Assembly (NCBI RefSeq): GCF_001724135.1
Contig: NZ_MEDS01000002.1
Location: 45,612-109,611 of the forward strand
Length of the DNA: 64,000 nt
Source: Comamonas sp. SCN 65-56
GTDB lineage: Bacteria; Pseudomonadota; Gammaproteobacteria; Burkholderiales; Burkholderiaceae_C
Direction of reading: 5' to 3'
In this document: one piece after another, positions 56,764 through 64,000 of the stretch
Layout: each line of letters begins with the position of its first letter
Numbering within the stretch: position 1 is the stretch's first letter
Notes under the pieces: generated by a model
Seen by the model: the letters and a program-made list of their open reading frames with translations, nothing else
Told to the model about the DNA's origin: nothing
Databases searched by the model: none
Translations under genes and position numbers: made by a program

Positions 56764-57132
56764 TCAGCCCTGCATCAGCAGACTGGCTTCCAGCACCATG
56801 ATGGCGACGACACCGGCGATCTCGCTGCGCACCAGGCGGCGCCGCGCCTGCCTGTCTGCGCCGTTCTGGTCCTCGCGCGCGAGCAGCCGGCGGCGCATCC
56901 AGATCCATCCGGAGGCCGTCGCGCCGTACAGGCACAGCCGCCACACCAGGAAGTAGCCCGCGGTTGCGGTCAGCCACTGCTCCCAGCCGGCAACGCTGCC
57001 GACGAGATAGATGCCGACGACGTTGGCCCCCACGGCAGCCGCGACAAGCACCACCGTCCACAGCAACGCCTTCGCCGCACGCCGGCTGAACAGCCAGCGT
57101 GGGTGCAGCCAGGTCGCACGCATCGGGCTCAC
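56764..57132 (-). CDS. Conserved small membrane protein of the T4SS block
   Basis: This 122-residue protein has membrane segments at about 24-46 (ALLWTVVLVAAAVGANVVGI), about 55-80 (WLTATAGYFLVWRLCLYGAT) and about 103-120 at the C-terminus, with a basic loop between. It overlaps the PFL_4711 gene stop by four bases and precedes the TraG-like gene by 15 bases. Its position matches a small, unnamed gene found here in related elements. Confidence 0.75.
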   Translation of the reverse strand: MSPMRATWLHPRWLFSRRAAKALLWTVVLVAAAVGANVVGIYLVGSVAGWEQWLTATAGYFLVWRLCLYGATASGWIWMRRRLLAREDQNGADRQARRRLVRSEIAGVVAIMVLEASLLMQG

Positions 57133-58511
57133 GGCCGGCCTCCCGGGTTGCCCCTCTGCAACTGGTCGAGGCGGTCGGGCACCGGATCGCCCTCATAGAT
57201 ACCGCGCGAGCCGGCGGCGCGGGTGCCGTGGCGCTGGATGATGGCCATCGGCGAGTTGTTGGCCAGCTCGCGGCGCAGCTCCAGTTCGGTCTTGAGGTTG
57301 CGGACCTCCTGATCGAGCGTGTTGCTCTCGTGGTTCACCGCCTCGACGGCCAACTGGTTGGCTGCCACGTTGGGCTCCTTCTTGCCGGTCAGCAGGGTCC
57401 GCTGGAGCAACAGGGCCTTCTCCAGCACCGAGGACAGCGCCACTTCCGATGCCAGGCGCCGTGCCAGCAGATCCTGGTCCGGCTCGTCGCGCAGGGCTTC
57501 GATCACGCCGCGCGTGATGGGCAGCGAGCTGCTGCCGGCCGTGCGCAGGTTCTCGAACGTCGTGTTGCGCGTCCCCGAGATCAGCGCCTGCAAGGTTTCC
57601 AGCTTCGCCTCGTACTCCTCCTGGATCAGCGGCGTCAGTCCGACGCCGGGCACAGTCTCGGTCTTGGTGCAGGAGTCGCACGTGCGCTGCACCTGTTCCC
57701 CGAGAACCCGCGTCGCCCATTCGATCGCCTGCTGCGGCGAGGTCCAGGTCTGGCACGACAGGCTCGCGCAACTGGCTGCTGAGATGGACGACGTGTCGGT
57801 CACGCCGCGGCCGTTGACGAGGTTGTAACCCGCGCGGGTAACGTCGCCGACCACCCGGACGGCAGGTTGGCCCGCGCCGCCGGCATTGCTGCCGCCCACC
57901 CAGGGCACGCCGTCGTTGCCGCGGCGCGTTTCGGCCTGCTCGATGGCCGACACGGCGTCCGTGCTCGCAACCGCATCACGCAGCGCCATGCCTTCGGCCA
58001 TCTGGCTCCAGCCCAACTGGCCGCCAGCCGTGTCGGCCATCTTCTCGGCCATGGCGCGACACGTCAGCTTCGAGCGGTCGAAGTCCAGCCGCGCCTGCAG
58101 CACGCCATTGGTCAGCAAGTTGTACAGGCCCGGATCGGCGCGCTGGATGATCAGCGCAGGCAGGGATGCCACGGCGCTCGTGGCGCTCTGGATCACGTTG
58201 CCCATGATCTGCTGAAATCCATTCGTGATGCCGTTGAGCTGATTGCGCAGCGTGGTCTGAATGCTCATGTCGCCGCAGATCAGGTTGCTGTTCCAGCCCA
58301 CGCCGACCCCGATCGAGCGCATGCCGGCCGCACGGCCCATGGAGACCGCGCTGCCGCCGCCGATCGAGTACATGACGTCATCGCCGATGACGGGGCCGCT
58401 GGCCTGGAAACCGACAGGCTGCGCCAACGCCAGGCCGCAGCACAGGGCGAGCGCACCAGCCAGCAGGCGGCGCACCTTGGTGGAGAGGTTCGTCAGTTCA
58501 GGACGCTTCAT
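57129..58511 (-). CDS. Integrating conjugative element protein, PFL_4711 (TIGR03755) family
   Basis: This 460-residue exported protein has a signal peptide (LLAGALALCCGLALAQ), then MYSIGGGSAVSMGRAAGMRS and GVGVGWNSNLICGDMSIQTT. Conserved Cys pairs (CASLSCQTW, CDSCTKTETVPG) and a C-terminal coiled coil (NHESNTLDQEVRNLKTELEL) follow. It resembles TraH of F-type systems in overall layout. GAGGGGA precedes ATG 58511, and an upstream frame extension lacks such a site. It is an assembly factor of the conjugative pore, presumably periplasmic. Confidence 0.9.
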   Translation of the reverse strand: MKRPELTNLSTKVRRLLAGALALCCGLALAQPVGFQASGPVIGDDVMYSIGGGSAVSMGRAAGMRSIGVGVGWNSNLICGDMSIQTTLRNQLNGITNGFQQIMGNVIQSATSAVASLPALIIQRADPGLYNLLTNGVLQARLDFDRSKLTCRAMAEKMADTAGGQLGWSQMAEGMALRDAVASTDAVSAIEQAETRRGNDGVPWVGGSNAGGAGQPAVRVVGDVTRAGYNLVNGRGVTDTSSISAASCASLSCQTWTSPQQAIEWATRVLGEQVQRTCDSCTKTETVPGVGLTPLIQEEYEAKLETLQALISGTRNTTFENLRTAGSSSLPITRGVIEALRDEPDQDLLARRLASEVALSSVLEKALLLQRTLLTGKKEPNVAANQLAVEAVNHESNTLDQEVRNLKTELELRRELANNSPMAIIQRHGTRAAGSRGIYEGDPVPDRLDQLQRGNPGGRP

Positions 58512-58521
58512 CGCCGTCCCC

Positions 58522-59469
58522 TCATTGGAAATCGACGCTGCCGAGGAACACTTGGCCCCGGCGTTCGCAGCAGGCATAGGGCCGCCAGAGCGCCCAGGCG
58601 TAATCACCTTGCTGGGCCTGCGTCAGGGTGCCGCTGCGCGGGAAGACCGTGCAGGACGAGGACAGGACGGGTGTGAGTTCCTGCCACTTGCCCGTCGAGG
58701 CGTCGCCTTCGACCAGTTCGCCAGCCGGCCAGTAGCCGGGCCGCGAGTTCGCGAGCAGCGGCTGGTACACGTGCAACTGCCCGCGGCGCGTGACGACATC
58801 GCCCGCACGCTGGGCCACCACGGCACCGGCCTTGTGGTCGTCCGTCTGGTGCAGGAAACCGCCGCGTGGATAGACATTGCCCCAGAGGTTCAAGGTCGAG
58901 CGCGCGCCGATCTCGCGCATGCCCGGGACCAGCGCTTCCGGGTAGGCCATCTCGGGCACGTTGTAGCGCCAGGCCAGTGTGTCCAGGGTGCTGAGCAGAT
59001 ACGGCATGAAGGCCGTGCCTGCGCCTTCGCAGAAGTAACCCGACGACGAAGCGAACTCACTGATCACCTGTCCGCCCGGATGGCCGATGACGTCCGCGTT
59101 CTTGAATTTGGCGAGATTGTTTTCGTGATCTTCGTTGGTCGTGCCGTCGCCCCCAGCCTCGGCGGAAGCGTTCGGCGGACTCATCGAGCGCACCTCCGTC
59201 CACGGGTTCTCTCCAGTGTTGCTGTAGCTGGAGACGACCGCATCGGGCACGTAATGGCGCACCTTGACGGACGTGCGCACCGTGCAGCCTGTCCAGGTGC
59301 AGTAGAGCCAGTAGCAGATGCCCACCACCCGGTACTCCAGGCAGTCCGGCGACATGACGGACGAGACGATGGTGGCGGTGTTCAAGGCGTAGCTGCCCGT
59401 CGCGCTGGCCAGCAGCAACGAGGCCACGGCGACGCGCAAGCGGCGGGGAAGGTCGAATGGACGATGCAT
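58522..59469 (-). CDS. Integrating conjugative element protein, PFL_4710 (TIGR03756, TraU-like)
   Basis: This 315-residue protein has a signal peptide (LRVAVASLLLASATGSYALN) and the Cys-rich TraU motif (CLEYRVVGICYWLYCTWTGC), then VKVRHYVPDAVVSSY. C-terminal residues include WALWRPYACCERRGQVFLGS. TraU-like proteins are periplasmic and depend on disulfides, which fits the DsbA-like gene of this block. The start overlaps the PFL_4709 stop (TGATG); a GTG one codon upstream is the alternative, with AAGGAG serving either. Confidence 0.93.
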   Translation of the reverse strand: MHRPFDLPRRLRVAVASLLLASATGSYALNTATIVSSVMSPDCLEYRVVGICYWLYCTWTGCTVRTSVKVRHYVPDAVVSSYSNTGENPWTEVRSMSPPNASAEAGGDGTTNEDHENNLAKFKNADVIGHPGGQVISEFASSSGYFCEGAGTAFMPYLLSTLDTLAWRYNVPEMAYPEALVPGMREIGARSTLNLWGNVYPRGGFLHQTDDHKAGAVVAQRAGDVVTRRGQLHVYQPLLANSRPGYWPAGELVEGDASTGKWQELTPVLSSSCTVFPRSGTLTQAQQGDYAWALWRPYACCERRGQVFLGSVDFQ

Positions 59470-59906
59470 CACGGGTGCTCCTTGCGGTATCGGGCGATGC
59501 GTGCCAGCGCCTGGTCCAGGTTGGCCTCGCCATAGACCACGTAGCGTTGGTCCACCACGACCGCCGGGAGGGTTGTGATGCCAAGGCTCCAGGCATCGGC
59601 GACGCCCTGATAGGCAGTTTGCAGACGGCGTTGAAGGGACGGACCTCCTGCCTTCAGGCGACGGCGCAGGATGGACTCGGCCTGTTGCAGATCATTGGGC
59701 AAGCCCGCCGCCAGTTCCGCCTCGATGCGTCGGGCTGCATCCAGCTCGATCACGCGCGTGGGTGAGTGCGTACCCTGCAGCGGCGCTCCGGACTCGGTGA
59801 TGGCCCAGATTTCCTGGGCGACGGAAGCGCCCGACCACAGTAGAGTCGCCGCGAAGACCAACGCGGGTCTGGACGTACGTGGATGCGTGGACGCGAAGGG
59901 GAGCAT
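59469..59906 (-). CDS. Integrating conjugative element protein, PFL_4709 (TIGR03757) family
   Basis: This 145-residue exported protein has a signal peptide (RPALVFAATLLWSGASVAQE), then EIWAITESGAPLQGTHSPTR and VIELDAARRIEAELAAGLP. The C-terminal YVVYGEANLDQALARIARYR follows. The family (DUF1525) has a thioredoxin-like, TrbC/TraW-type fold and works with TraU-like partners. It is the first gene of this run, and the HU gene is divergent 212 bases away. Confidence 0.9.
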   Translation of the reverse strand: MLPFASTHPRTSRPALVFAATLLWSGASVAQEIWAITESGAPLQGTHSPTRVIELDAARRIEAELAAGLPNDLQQAESILRRRLKAGGPSLQRRLQTAYQGVADAWSLGITTLPAVVVDQRYVVYGEANLDQALARIARYRKEHP

Positions 59907-60118
59907 GGCGGGGTTCCAAAAGATGGATGACCCCGGTAGTCCAAATCAAAGCGCTGTTGCAGGCCATGAACAATGCGCAGCGCGGCGTGCCCCTATTGGT
60001 CCTGGTGACAACACATGCGGCTTGACCGCAGAGCTGCTGCAGGCGCTGTTGGAAGGAAAGGCGCAGTTTGCGATCGGATATAAACCGAGGACCGCAACCT
60101 TCAAACCATACCTTCGAT
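59907..60118. other. Divergent intergenic region with possible frameshifted ORF remnant
   Basis: Between PFL_4709 (minus) and HU (plus). A plus-strand ATG at about 59932 reads VVQIKALLQAMNNAQRGVPL and stops at a TGA after 32 codons, while the neighbouring frame continues with AELLQALLEGKAQFAIGYK. That suggests one small gene split by a frameshift. TATAAA at 60079-60084 may be a -10 element for HU. Confidence 0.35.
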
Positions 60119-60430
60119 ATGAATCGCGTCCAACTCGTTGAAATCCTCGCTGCCAAGAACGACCTGTCCAAGGCTGCTGCCAATGCGGTTCTCGAGACCT
60201 TGATCGACACCGTTCAGACGGCCGTGAAGAAAGGCGACGCCGTTCAACTCGTTGGCTTTGGCACCTTCAAGTCCGCCAAGCGCGCGGCGCGCAGCGGCAA
60301 GAACCCGTCCACCGGAGCCGCCCTGAAGATCCCGGCTGCGACCGTGCCGAAATTCGTTGCGGGCGCCAAGTTCAAAGCCGTAGTCGATCCTAAGGCCGCC
60401 AAGCGCAAGGCCGAGAAGGCTGGCAAGTAA
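60119..60430 (+). CDS. HU-family DNA-binding protein
   Basis: This 103-residue protein has the HU fold: NRVQLVEILAAKNDLSKAAA, VETLIDTVQTAVKKGDAV-type helices, then VQLVGFGTFKSAKRAARSGK with NPSTGAALKIPA (the DNA-binding arm, P in place) and VPKFVAGAKFKAVV. A Lys-rich tail is added (DPKAAKRKAEKAGK). It bends DNA and may assist the integrase or oriT complexes. The ATG at 60119 is used. It is encoded divergently inside the T4SS block. Confidence 0.93.
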   Translation: MNRVQLVEILAAKNDLSKAAANAVLETLIDTVQTAVKKGDAVQLVGFGTFKSAKRAARSGKNPSTGAALKIPAATVPKFVAGAKFKAVVDPKAAKRKAEKAGK

Positions 60431-60490
60431 GCCCGCCATGGATACTCCGATTGATCTCCACCCAATCCACCGGCGACGGTGCTATCGACC

Positions 60491-60973
60491 ATGACTGCGT
60501 TCTCTGAATCGTTCCGATCGGAAGTTGCGCGCATTGCGCGCAAAGAGAACAAGGGGGAGATGAGCTCCCTGCGCAAGACGGCAACGAACCAGCGCGCAGA
60601 GATCGCGACGCTCAAGCGCGACCTCAAGGACTTGGCAGGGCAGGTGCGCAGCTTGGCCAAGGCATTGCAAAAATCCCTGACAGCGGCCGAGCGCCAACAA
60701 CCCCGGCGGCAGTCCCCGGATTCGTCCGCAGGGACGCCGGCGGCTGCGAACCGAAGAGGCCGCGCGTTCGTCTTCAGCCATGAGGCGCTGGTCGCCAAGC
60801 GGCAGGCGTTTCACATGACCCAGAAAGAGATGGCGCAGCTGCTCGGCGTGTCGTCGCTGAGCGTCTACAAATGGGAAACCGGTCGGGTCACGCCTCGCGA
60901 GGCGCAACTCGTGCGCGTGCGCGAAGTGCTCCAGATGGGCGTGCGCGAAGCCCGCAGGCAGATTCCGGAGTGA
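60491..60973 (+). CDS. Coiled-coil / HTH regulator paired with the element HU gene
   Basis: This 160-residue protein has an N-terminal coiled coil (about residues 20-75: NQRAEIATLKRDLKDLAGQV, RSLAKALQKSLTA). A disordered Gln/Pro/Ser linker leads to a C-terminal XRE-type HTH (about 100-150: LVAKRQAFHMTQKEMAQLLG, VSSLSVYKWETGRVTPREAQ). ATG 60491 is preferred to a GTG at 60479. It lies 60 bases after HU on the same strand and converges with the DsbA-like gene. Confidence 0.8.
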   Translation: MTAFSESFRSEVARIARKENKGEMSSLRKTATNQRAEIATLKRDLKDLAGQVRSLAKALQKSLTAAERQQPRRQSPDSSAGTPAAANRRGRAFVFSHEALVAKRQAFHMTQKEMAQLLGVSSLSVYKWETGRVTPREAQLVRVREVLQMGVREARRQIPE

Positions 60974-61002
60974 AGGCCGCGGATCGCCTTCCGACAGGTT
61001 GG

Positions 61003-61794
61003 CTATCGCGGCATGTCGCCATCGCCGTCGGCGTGGGCTGGTGGGTCCACGGAATCCGTGGGCTTGGCTTCGCCGGGATCGCGGGTGACGAGCATGTCGA
61101 TCGCCGACAGCAGTGAATCGCCCGGCACCGGGCCAGGCAGCACCAGGCTCCTGCCGCTCGTGCGATCGACCAGTCGCAGCGAAGGCGTCGCCGTGATGCC
61201 CGACGCAGTGGCTTCCCCTGCCTGTGCCTGCACGGCCCGCGCGGAATGCTCGCTGCGCATGCACGCCTTCAGATCCTCGGACATGCCGGGAAACGCCTCC
61301 AGGTCCGCCACGCCCTGGCCGTTGCCGCGCGTGTTGGCATAGACCCACTGGACCGCCGTCCAGAACGCCTCGTGTCCTGTGGCCTGGCCGGCGCATTCGA
61401 CCAGGCGCGCCTCCTGGCTCGCGGCGGGTTCATGGATGGACAGCGGCATGTGGTGCCACTGCAGGCTCACGTCCCGGTGTGCATTGATCCACTGCCGAAG
61501 CTGCGGTGCGTACGCCTTGCAGTACGGGCATTCCAGATCGGCGTAGAAGATGATGTTGAAACGCGCCTCCGGACTGCCCAACCGCCAGGGAGGATCGGCC
61601 TCCTGCGTGATGCTGGCCTGGGGCGAAGGCTGCGGTGCGGGCTCGCCGGGCGCCCTGAACATGAGCCAGATCAGCGGCGCCGCGACCAGCCCGGCGATCA
61701 GGGCCCAATGCCAGCGATGCCAGCGATGCCACCGGCGCGGGCGCCTGCGGAAGGCTTGCACCTGGACTGGAATGGAAGGACGTTTCTGCTTCAT
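61003..61794 (-). CDS. DsbA-like thioredoxin-fold protein of the T4SS
   Basis: This 263-residue protein has one membrane anchor (WALIAGLVAAPLIWLMF). A periplasmic domain starts with PPWRLGSPEARFNIIFY and carries the redox motif C-P-Y-C (DLECPYCKAYAPQLRQW), with the cis-Pro region TASGITATPSLRLVDR. A basic stretch with the repeated WHRWHRWHW precedes the anchor. It probably forms disulfides in the Cys-rich TraU-like and PFL_4711 proteins. It begins 15 bases after the TraC stop codon. Confidence 0.88.
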   Translation of the reverse strand: MKQKRPSIPVQVQAFRRRPRRWHRWHRWHWALIAGLVAAPLIWLMFRAPGEPAPQPSPQASITQEADPPWRLGSPEARFNIIFYADLECPYCKAYAPQLRQWINAHRDVSLQWHHMPLSIHEPAASQEARLVECAGQATGHEAFWTAVQWVYANTRGNGQGVADLEAFPGMSEDLKACMRSEHSARAVQAQAGEATASGITATPSLRLVDRTSGRSLVLPGPVPGDSLLSAIDMLVTRDPGEAKPTDSVDPPAHADGDGDMPR

Positions 61795-61809
61795 GGCACG
61801 CTCCGGCGA

Positions 61810-64000
61810 TCACTGCGGCAGGTCCAGCGCTGGCGATTCGATGCCGCGCGCCTGGTCGATCTTCTCGGCCACCTTGAACGCTGCTTCCAGTTCGCTGATG
61901 CCGTACTGCTGCATGAGCTGGTAGCGCTCGGCCTTCTCTTCGGGTTCGGTTTGCGCGAGCGCGAGATAGAGGCTCGGCGGCACGGCGCGGAACAGCACTT
62001 CCATGCTCTTGGAAAGGATGACGCCCTCGGTGAACTTGCCGGCCTCCTTCCTGGAGGAGAGCATCAGCGCTTTCTGTGCGGGCGAGAGTTCGCGGAAGCG
62101 CGCGATCTTCTCCACCTCGTCCGGCGGCATCGACAGGCACACCCACCACTCGATCATGTTGAGCATGGGTTCTGCGGCGCGGGGCAGGTCGTCGATGTTC
62201 TGCGTCGCGAGCCAGAACCACGCGCCGAGCTTGCGCCACATCTTCGTGATCTTCACGACGTAGGGCGCGAGCAGCGGGTTCTTGGTGATGATGTGCCCCT
62301 CATCGGTGACGTTGATGATCGGGCGGCCCAGGTACTGATCGCGCTCGGCAATGTTGTTCACCGTGCTGATCAGACTGATGTAGGCGATGGAGAGCTGCGC
62401 GTTGTAGCCTTCGCGCGCATAGGTCGCGAGATCCACCAGGGTGATGTCGGCCTCGGGCCAAGGCGTCCCGTCGCGGTCGAACATCTCGCCGTCCGTACCT
62501 TGGCAGAACATGTCCATCGCATCCGCCATTTCCAGCAGCCGCACGCGCCGCATCTCGGGCAGCGTGCTGTCGTTGCCCCGCGCGCGCAGCGCATCGCGCA
62601 CGTCGCGCGTGAGCACCGTGCGCTTCTCAGCACTCTCGCCGTGGCAGCGCTCGGCAGCATCCAGAATGCACTGGCGGATCAGCGAGCGATCGGCCCGGGT
62701 CATTCGGGCTTCTTCCTTGTCTTCGCCACCCGTGATCATCAGCCGCGCGGTGATCTCCAACTCGCCCAGCACATCGCGCTGCTCGTCCGCTTCCATGGCC
62801 GAGGCATCGGGGGGCAGGTCTTCGTCCAGCGCATCGGCATCGAGCGTCTGCACGTCGCTGGGCGTTTCGATCAGCCGGCGTGCATCGGCGAATGGTGCCA
62901 GGGTCACGCCCGAGCCGGGTGCCAGCTTCACGCGGTTGACCGTCAGACCCAGGCGCCTGGCGAAGTCACTGAACAAGCCGAAACTGTTGCCAGCCTCCAC
63001 GATGAAGAGACGCGGCCGGTAGATGGCCGTGACCTGGTTCAGCAGATTGTTGAGCGTGGCGCTCTTGCCGGAGCCGGTCGGGCCGAAGAGGAACAGATGG
63101 GCGTTCATCTGCCGGTCCAGGCGGTTGAGCGGGTCGAAGGTGATCGGACCGCCGCCGCGGTTGAACATCGTGATGCCGGGGTGCCCCGTGCCCTGGGCGC
63201 GGCCCCACACCGGCGACAGGTTCGCCGCGTGCTGCGCGAACATCAGTTGCGTGTACCACTTCTTGCGATCCTGGCCGGGGTTGTAGCAGCACGGCAGCCA
63301 GCGCAGGTAGCTGTTGAGCGGTGCCACCTCGTCGTCCTCGCGCACGGGCTGCAGGCCGGCGTTGAGCATCACATTCGCCAGATCCAGTCCGCGCCGGTCC
63401 AGCTCTGCTTCGTCGCGTCCGCGCAAATAGAACGCCAGCGTTCCCCGGTAGAGCTTGTGCGCGCTGCCGATGAGGGAGCGGGCCTCGTGCACGTCCTTGA
63501 GCGTCTGCTCCGACGCCAACGTCTCGCCGACGGCCTTTCTCGCCAGGTGGTTGAGGTCCGATTCGAGGACATCCTGCGGTGTGGCGACCATCGTCAGACA
63601 CATCAGGGTGTCTTCAGGCATCTGGTCGAACAGCGTGTTGATGGCATCCCCTTTGCGGATCTCGCCGGTTAGGTGCCCCGTGCCGGGCGGCATGCGCAGT
63701 CGATCGGTGATCAGCACGCGGTGCGGCATGCCGTCGAAATACCAGGTGCCATGCGCCACGTCGGAGCGCGGCTGGCCAAAGAACAGCCGCTGGCTGAAAT
63801 CTCGCCCGCTCACCAATTCAATCTCGCCGTCTTCGGTCTCGTCTGGATAGCGCGCCAGCGCATAGAAGCGCTCCCGGTCCTCGGCCCTAGGCCCGAGCAG
63901 TGTGGGGCGCGGGTTGAACCACCGCAGCAGCCAGTCGTGGACGTCGGCCGCGACCATGCGCCGGGCCTGGATGCCGGCGTTCGCCAGGCCGCCGCACAGG
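61810..64000 (-). CDS. Conjugative transfer ATPase TraC-like (PFL_4706 / TIGR03744), partial
   Basis: The visible 730 residues are the C-terminal part of a VirB4/TraC ATPase. An in-frame extension runs to the window edge (LCGGLANAGIQARRM), so the N-terminus is missing; family members are around 950 residues. Walker A is GPTGSGKSATLNNLLN, Walker B region PIINVTDEGHIITKNPLLAP, and the Q-motif WFWLATQNIDDLP. It powers assembly of the mating pore from the cytoplasm. It starts the visible minus-strand T4SS run. Confidence 0.93.
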   Translation of the reverse strand, partial: LCGGLANAGIQARRMVAADVHDWLLRWFNPRPTLLGPRAEDRERFYALARYPDETEDGEIELVSGRDFSQRLFFGQPRSDVAHGTWYFDGMPHRVLITDRLRMPPGTGHLTGEIRKGDAINTLFDQMPEDTLMCLTMVATPQDVLESDLNHLARKAVGETLASEQTLKDVHEARSLIGSAHKLYRGTLAFYLRGRDEAELDRRGLDLANVMLNAGLQPVREDDEVAPLNSYLRWLPCCYNPGQDRKKWYTQLMFAQHAANLSPVWGRAQGTGHPGITMFNRGGGPITFDPLNRLDRQMNAHLFLFGPTGSGKSATLNNLLNQVTAIYRPRLFIVEAGNSFGLFSDFARRLGLTVNRVKLAPGSGVTLAPFADARRLIETPSDVQTLDADALDEDLPPDASAMEADEQRDVLGELEITARLMITGGEDKEEARMTRADRSLIRQCILDAAERCHGESAEKRTVLTRDVRDALRARGNDSTLPEMRRVRLLEMADAMDMFCQGTDGEMFDRDGTPWPEADITLVDLATYAREGYNAQLSIAYISLISTVNNIAERDQYLGRPIINVTDEGHIITKNPLLAPYVVKITKMWRKLGAWFWLATQNIDDLPRAAEPMLNMIEWWVCLSMPPDEVEKIARFRELSPAQKALMLSSRKEAGKFTEGVILSKSMEVLFRAVPPSLYLALAQTEPEEKAERYQLMQQYGISELEAAFKVAEKIDQARGIESPALDLPQ

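Larger units (their letters stand above)
47956..64000 (+). mobile_element. Integrative and conjugative element, ICEclc/PFGI-1 type (5' part; continues past the window)
   Basis: An element in tRNA-Gly is recognised by a P4-type integrase, regulatory genes, a MobH relaxase remnant, an AbrB/YhaV toxin-antitoxin pair, DUF3742, and a minus-strand T4SS block typical of PFGI-1 and ICEclc. Only about 2.7 kb lies between the integrase and the relaxase remnant, with no catabolic or resistance cargo. TraC is cut by the window edge, so the ParA/ParB end is unseen. Confidence 0.9.

Overview
The window reads as chromosomal DNA of a betaproteobacterium of the order Burkholderiales, most likely family Comamonadaceae. 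The grounds are high G+C, the gene order suhB / trmJ-like / cysE and tig-clpP-clpX-lon, uric-acid and kynurenine catabolic genes, and five copies of a short palindromic repeat (AGCGCTTG...CAAGCGCT next to AGCTATC) that I associate with that family. No species can be named from the sequence alone.

Region 1 (1-7933) is the export-gate half of a non-flagellar type III secretion system (T3SS): the end of sctO, then sctP-sctQ-sctR-sctS-sctT-sctU with several stop/start overlaps. It continues with a small chaperone-like gene, a short secretin N-domain protein resembling rhizobial RhcC1/NolW (a split secretin), a second chaperone-like gene, an unrecognised gene preceded by a hrp-box-like motif, and an ECF sigma factor. 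sctQ contains an in-frame internal start with its own ribosome-binding site, as expected for a separate SctQ C-terminal product.

Region 2 (7978-33163) is metabolic. After tRNA-Ser, a CheX-like DUF3334 protein and malic enzyme-phosphotransacetylase come the ureide genes: permease, M20 hydrolase, UraD-AllC fusion, PuuE and a GntR regulator on the minus strand, then UraH, XdhC and PuuD on the plus strand. The kynurenine genes kynA-kynU-kynB, a GGDEF-EAL protein and a gamma-glutamyltranspeptidase lie between them. A 17-bp motif, (T/G)AC(A/C)AAA-NN-TGTAT(A/G)CA, occurs upstream of the permease, the GntR gene, between ggt and uraH, and before puuD, and is probably the GntR operator. dcd, a pyrroline-carboxylate reductase, Pcp, a zinc metallopeptidase, an RNA helicase, ApaH and an H-NS-like protein follow.

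Region 3 (33392-47973) is housekeeping: aconitase, an FAD monooxygenase, meso-diaminopimelate dehydrogenase, a nuclease, SuhB, a TrmJ-like methyltransferase, CysE, trigger factor, ClpP, ClpX, Lon and tRNA-Gly(GCC).

Region 4 (47956-64000, running off the end) is an integrative and conjugative element of the ICEclc/PFGI-1 type inserted in the 3' end of tRNA-Gly. It has a P4-type integrase, a broken LysR gene, an XRE repressor, an intact LysR gene, an IS3-type remnant abutting a truncated MobH relaxase gene, an AbrB/YhaV-type toxin-antitoxin pair, DUF3742, and a type IV secretion block (TraG-N, PFL_4711, PFL_4710, PFL_4709, DsbA-like protein, TraC ATPase). An HU gene and a coiled-coil/HTH regulator sit divergently inside that block. 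The relaxase truncation suggests that the element may be unable to transfer itself.
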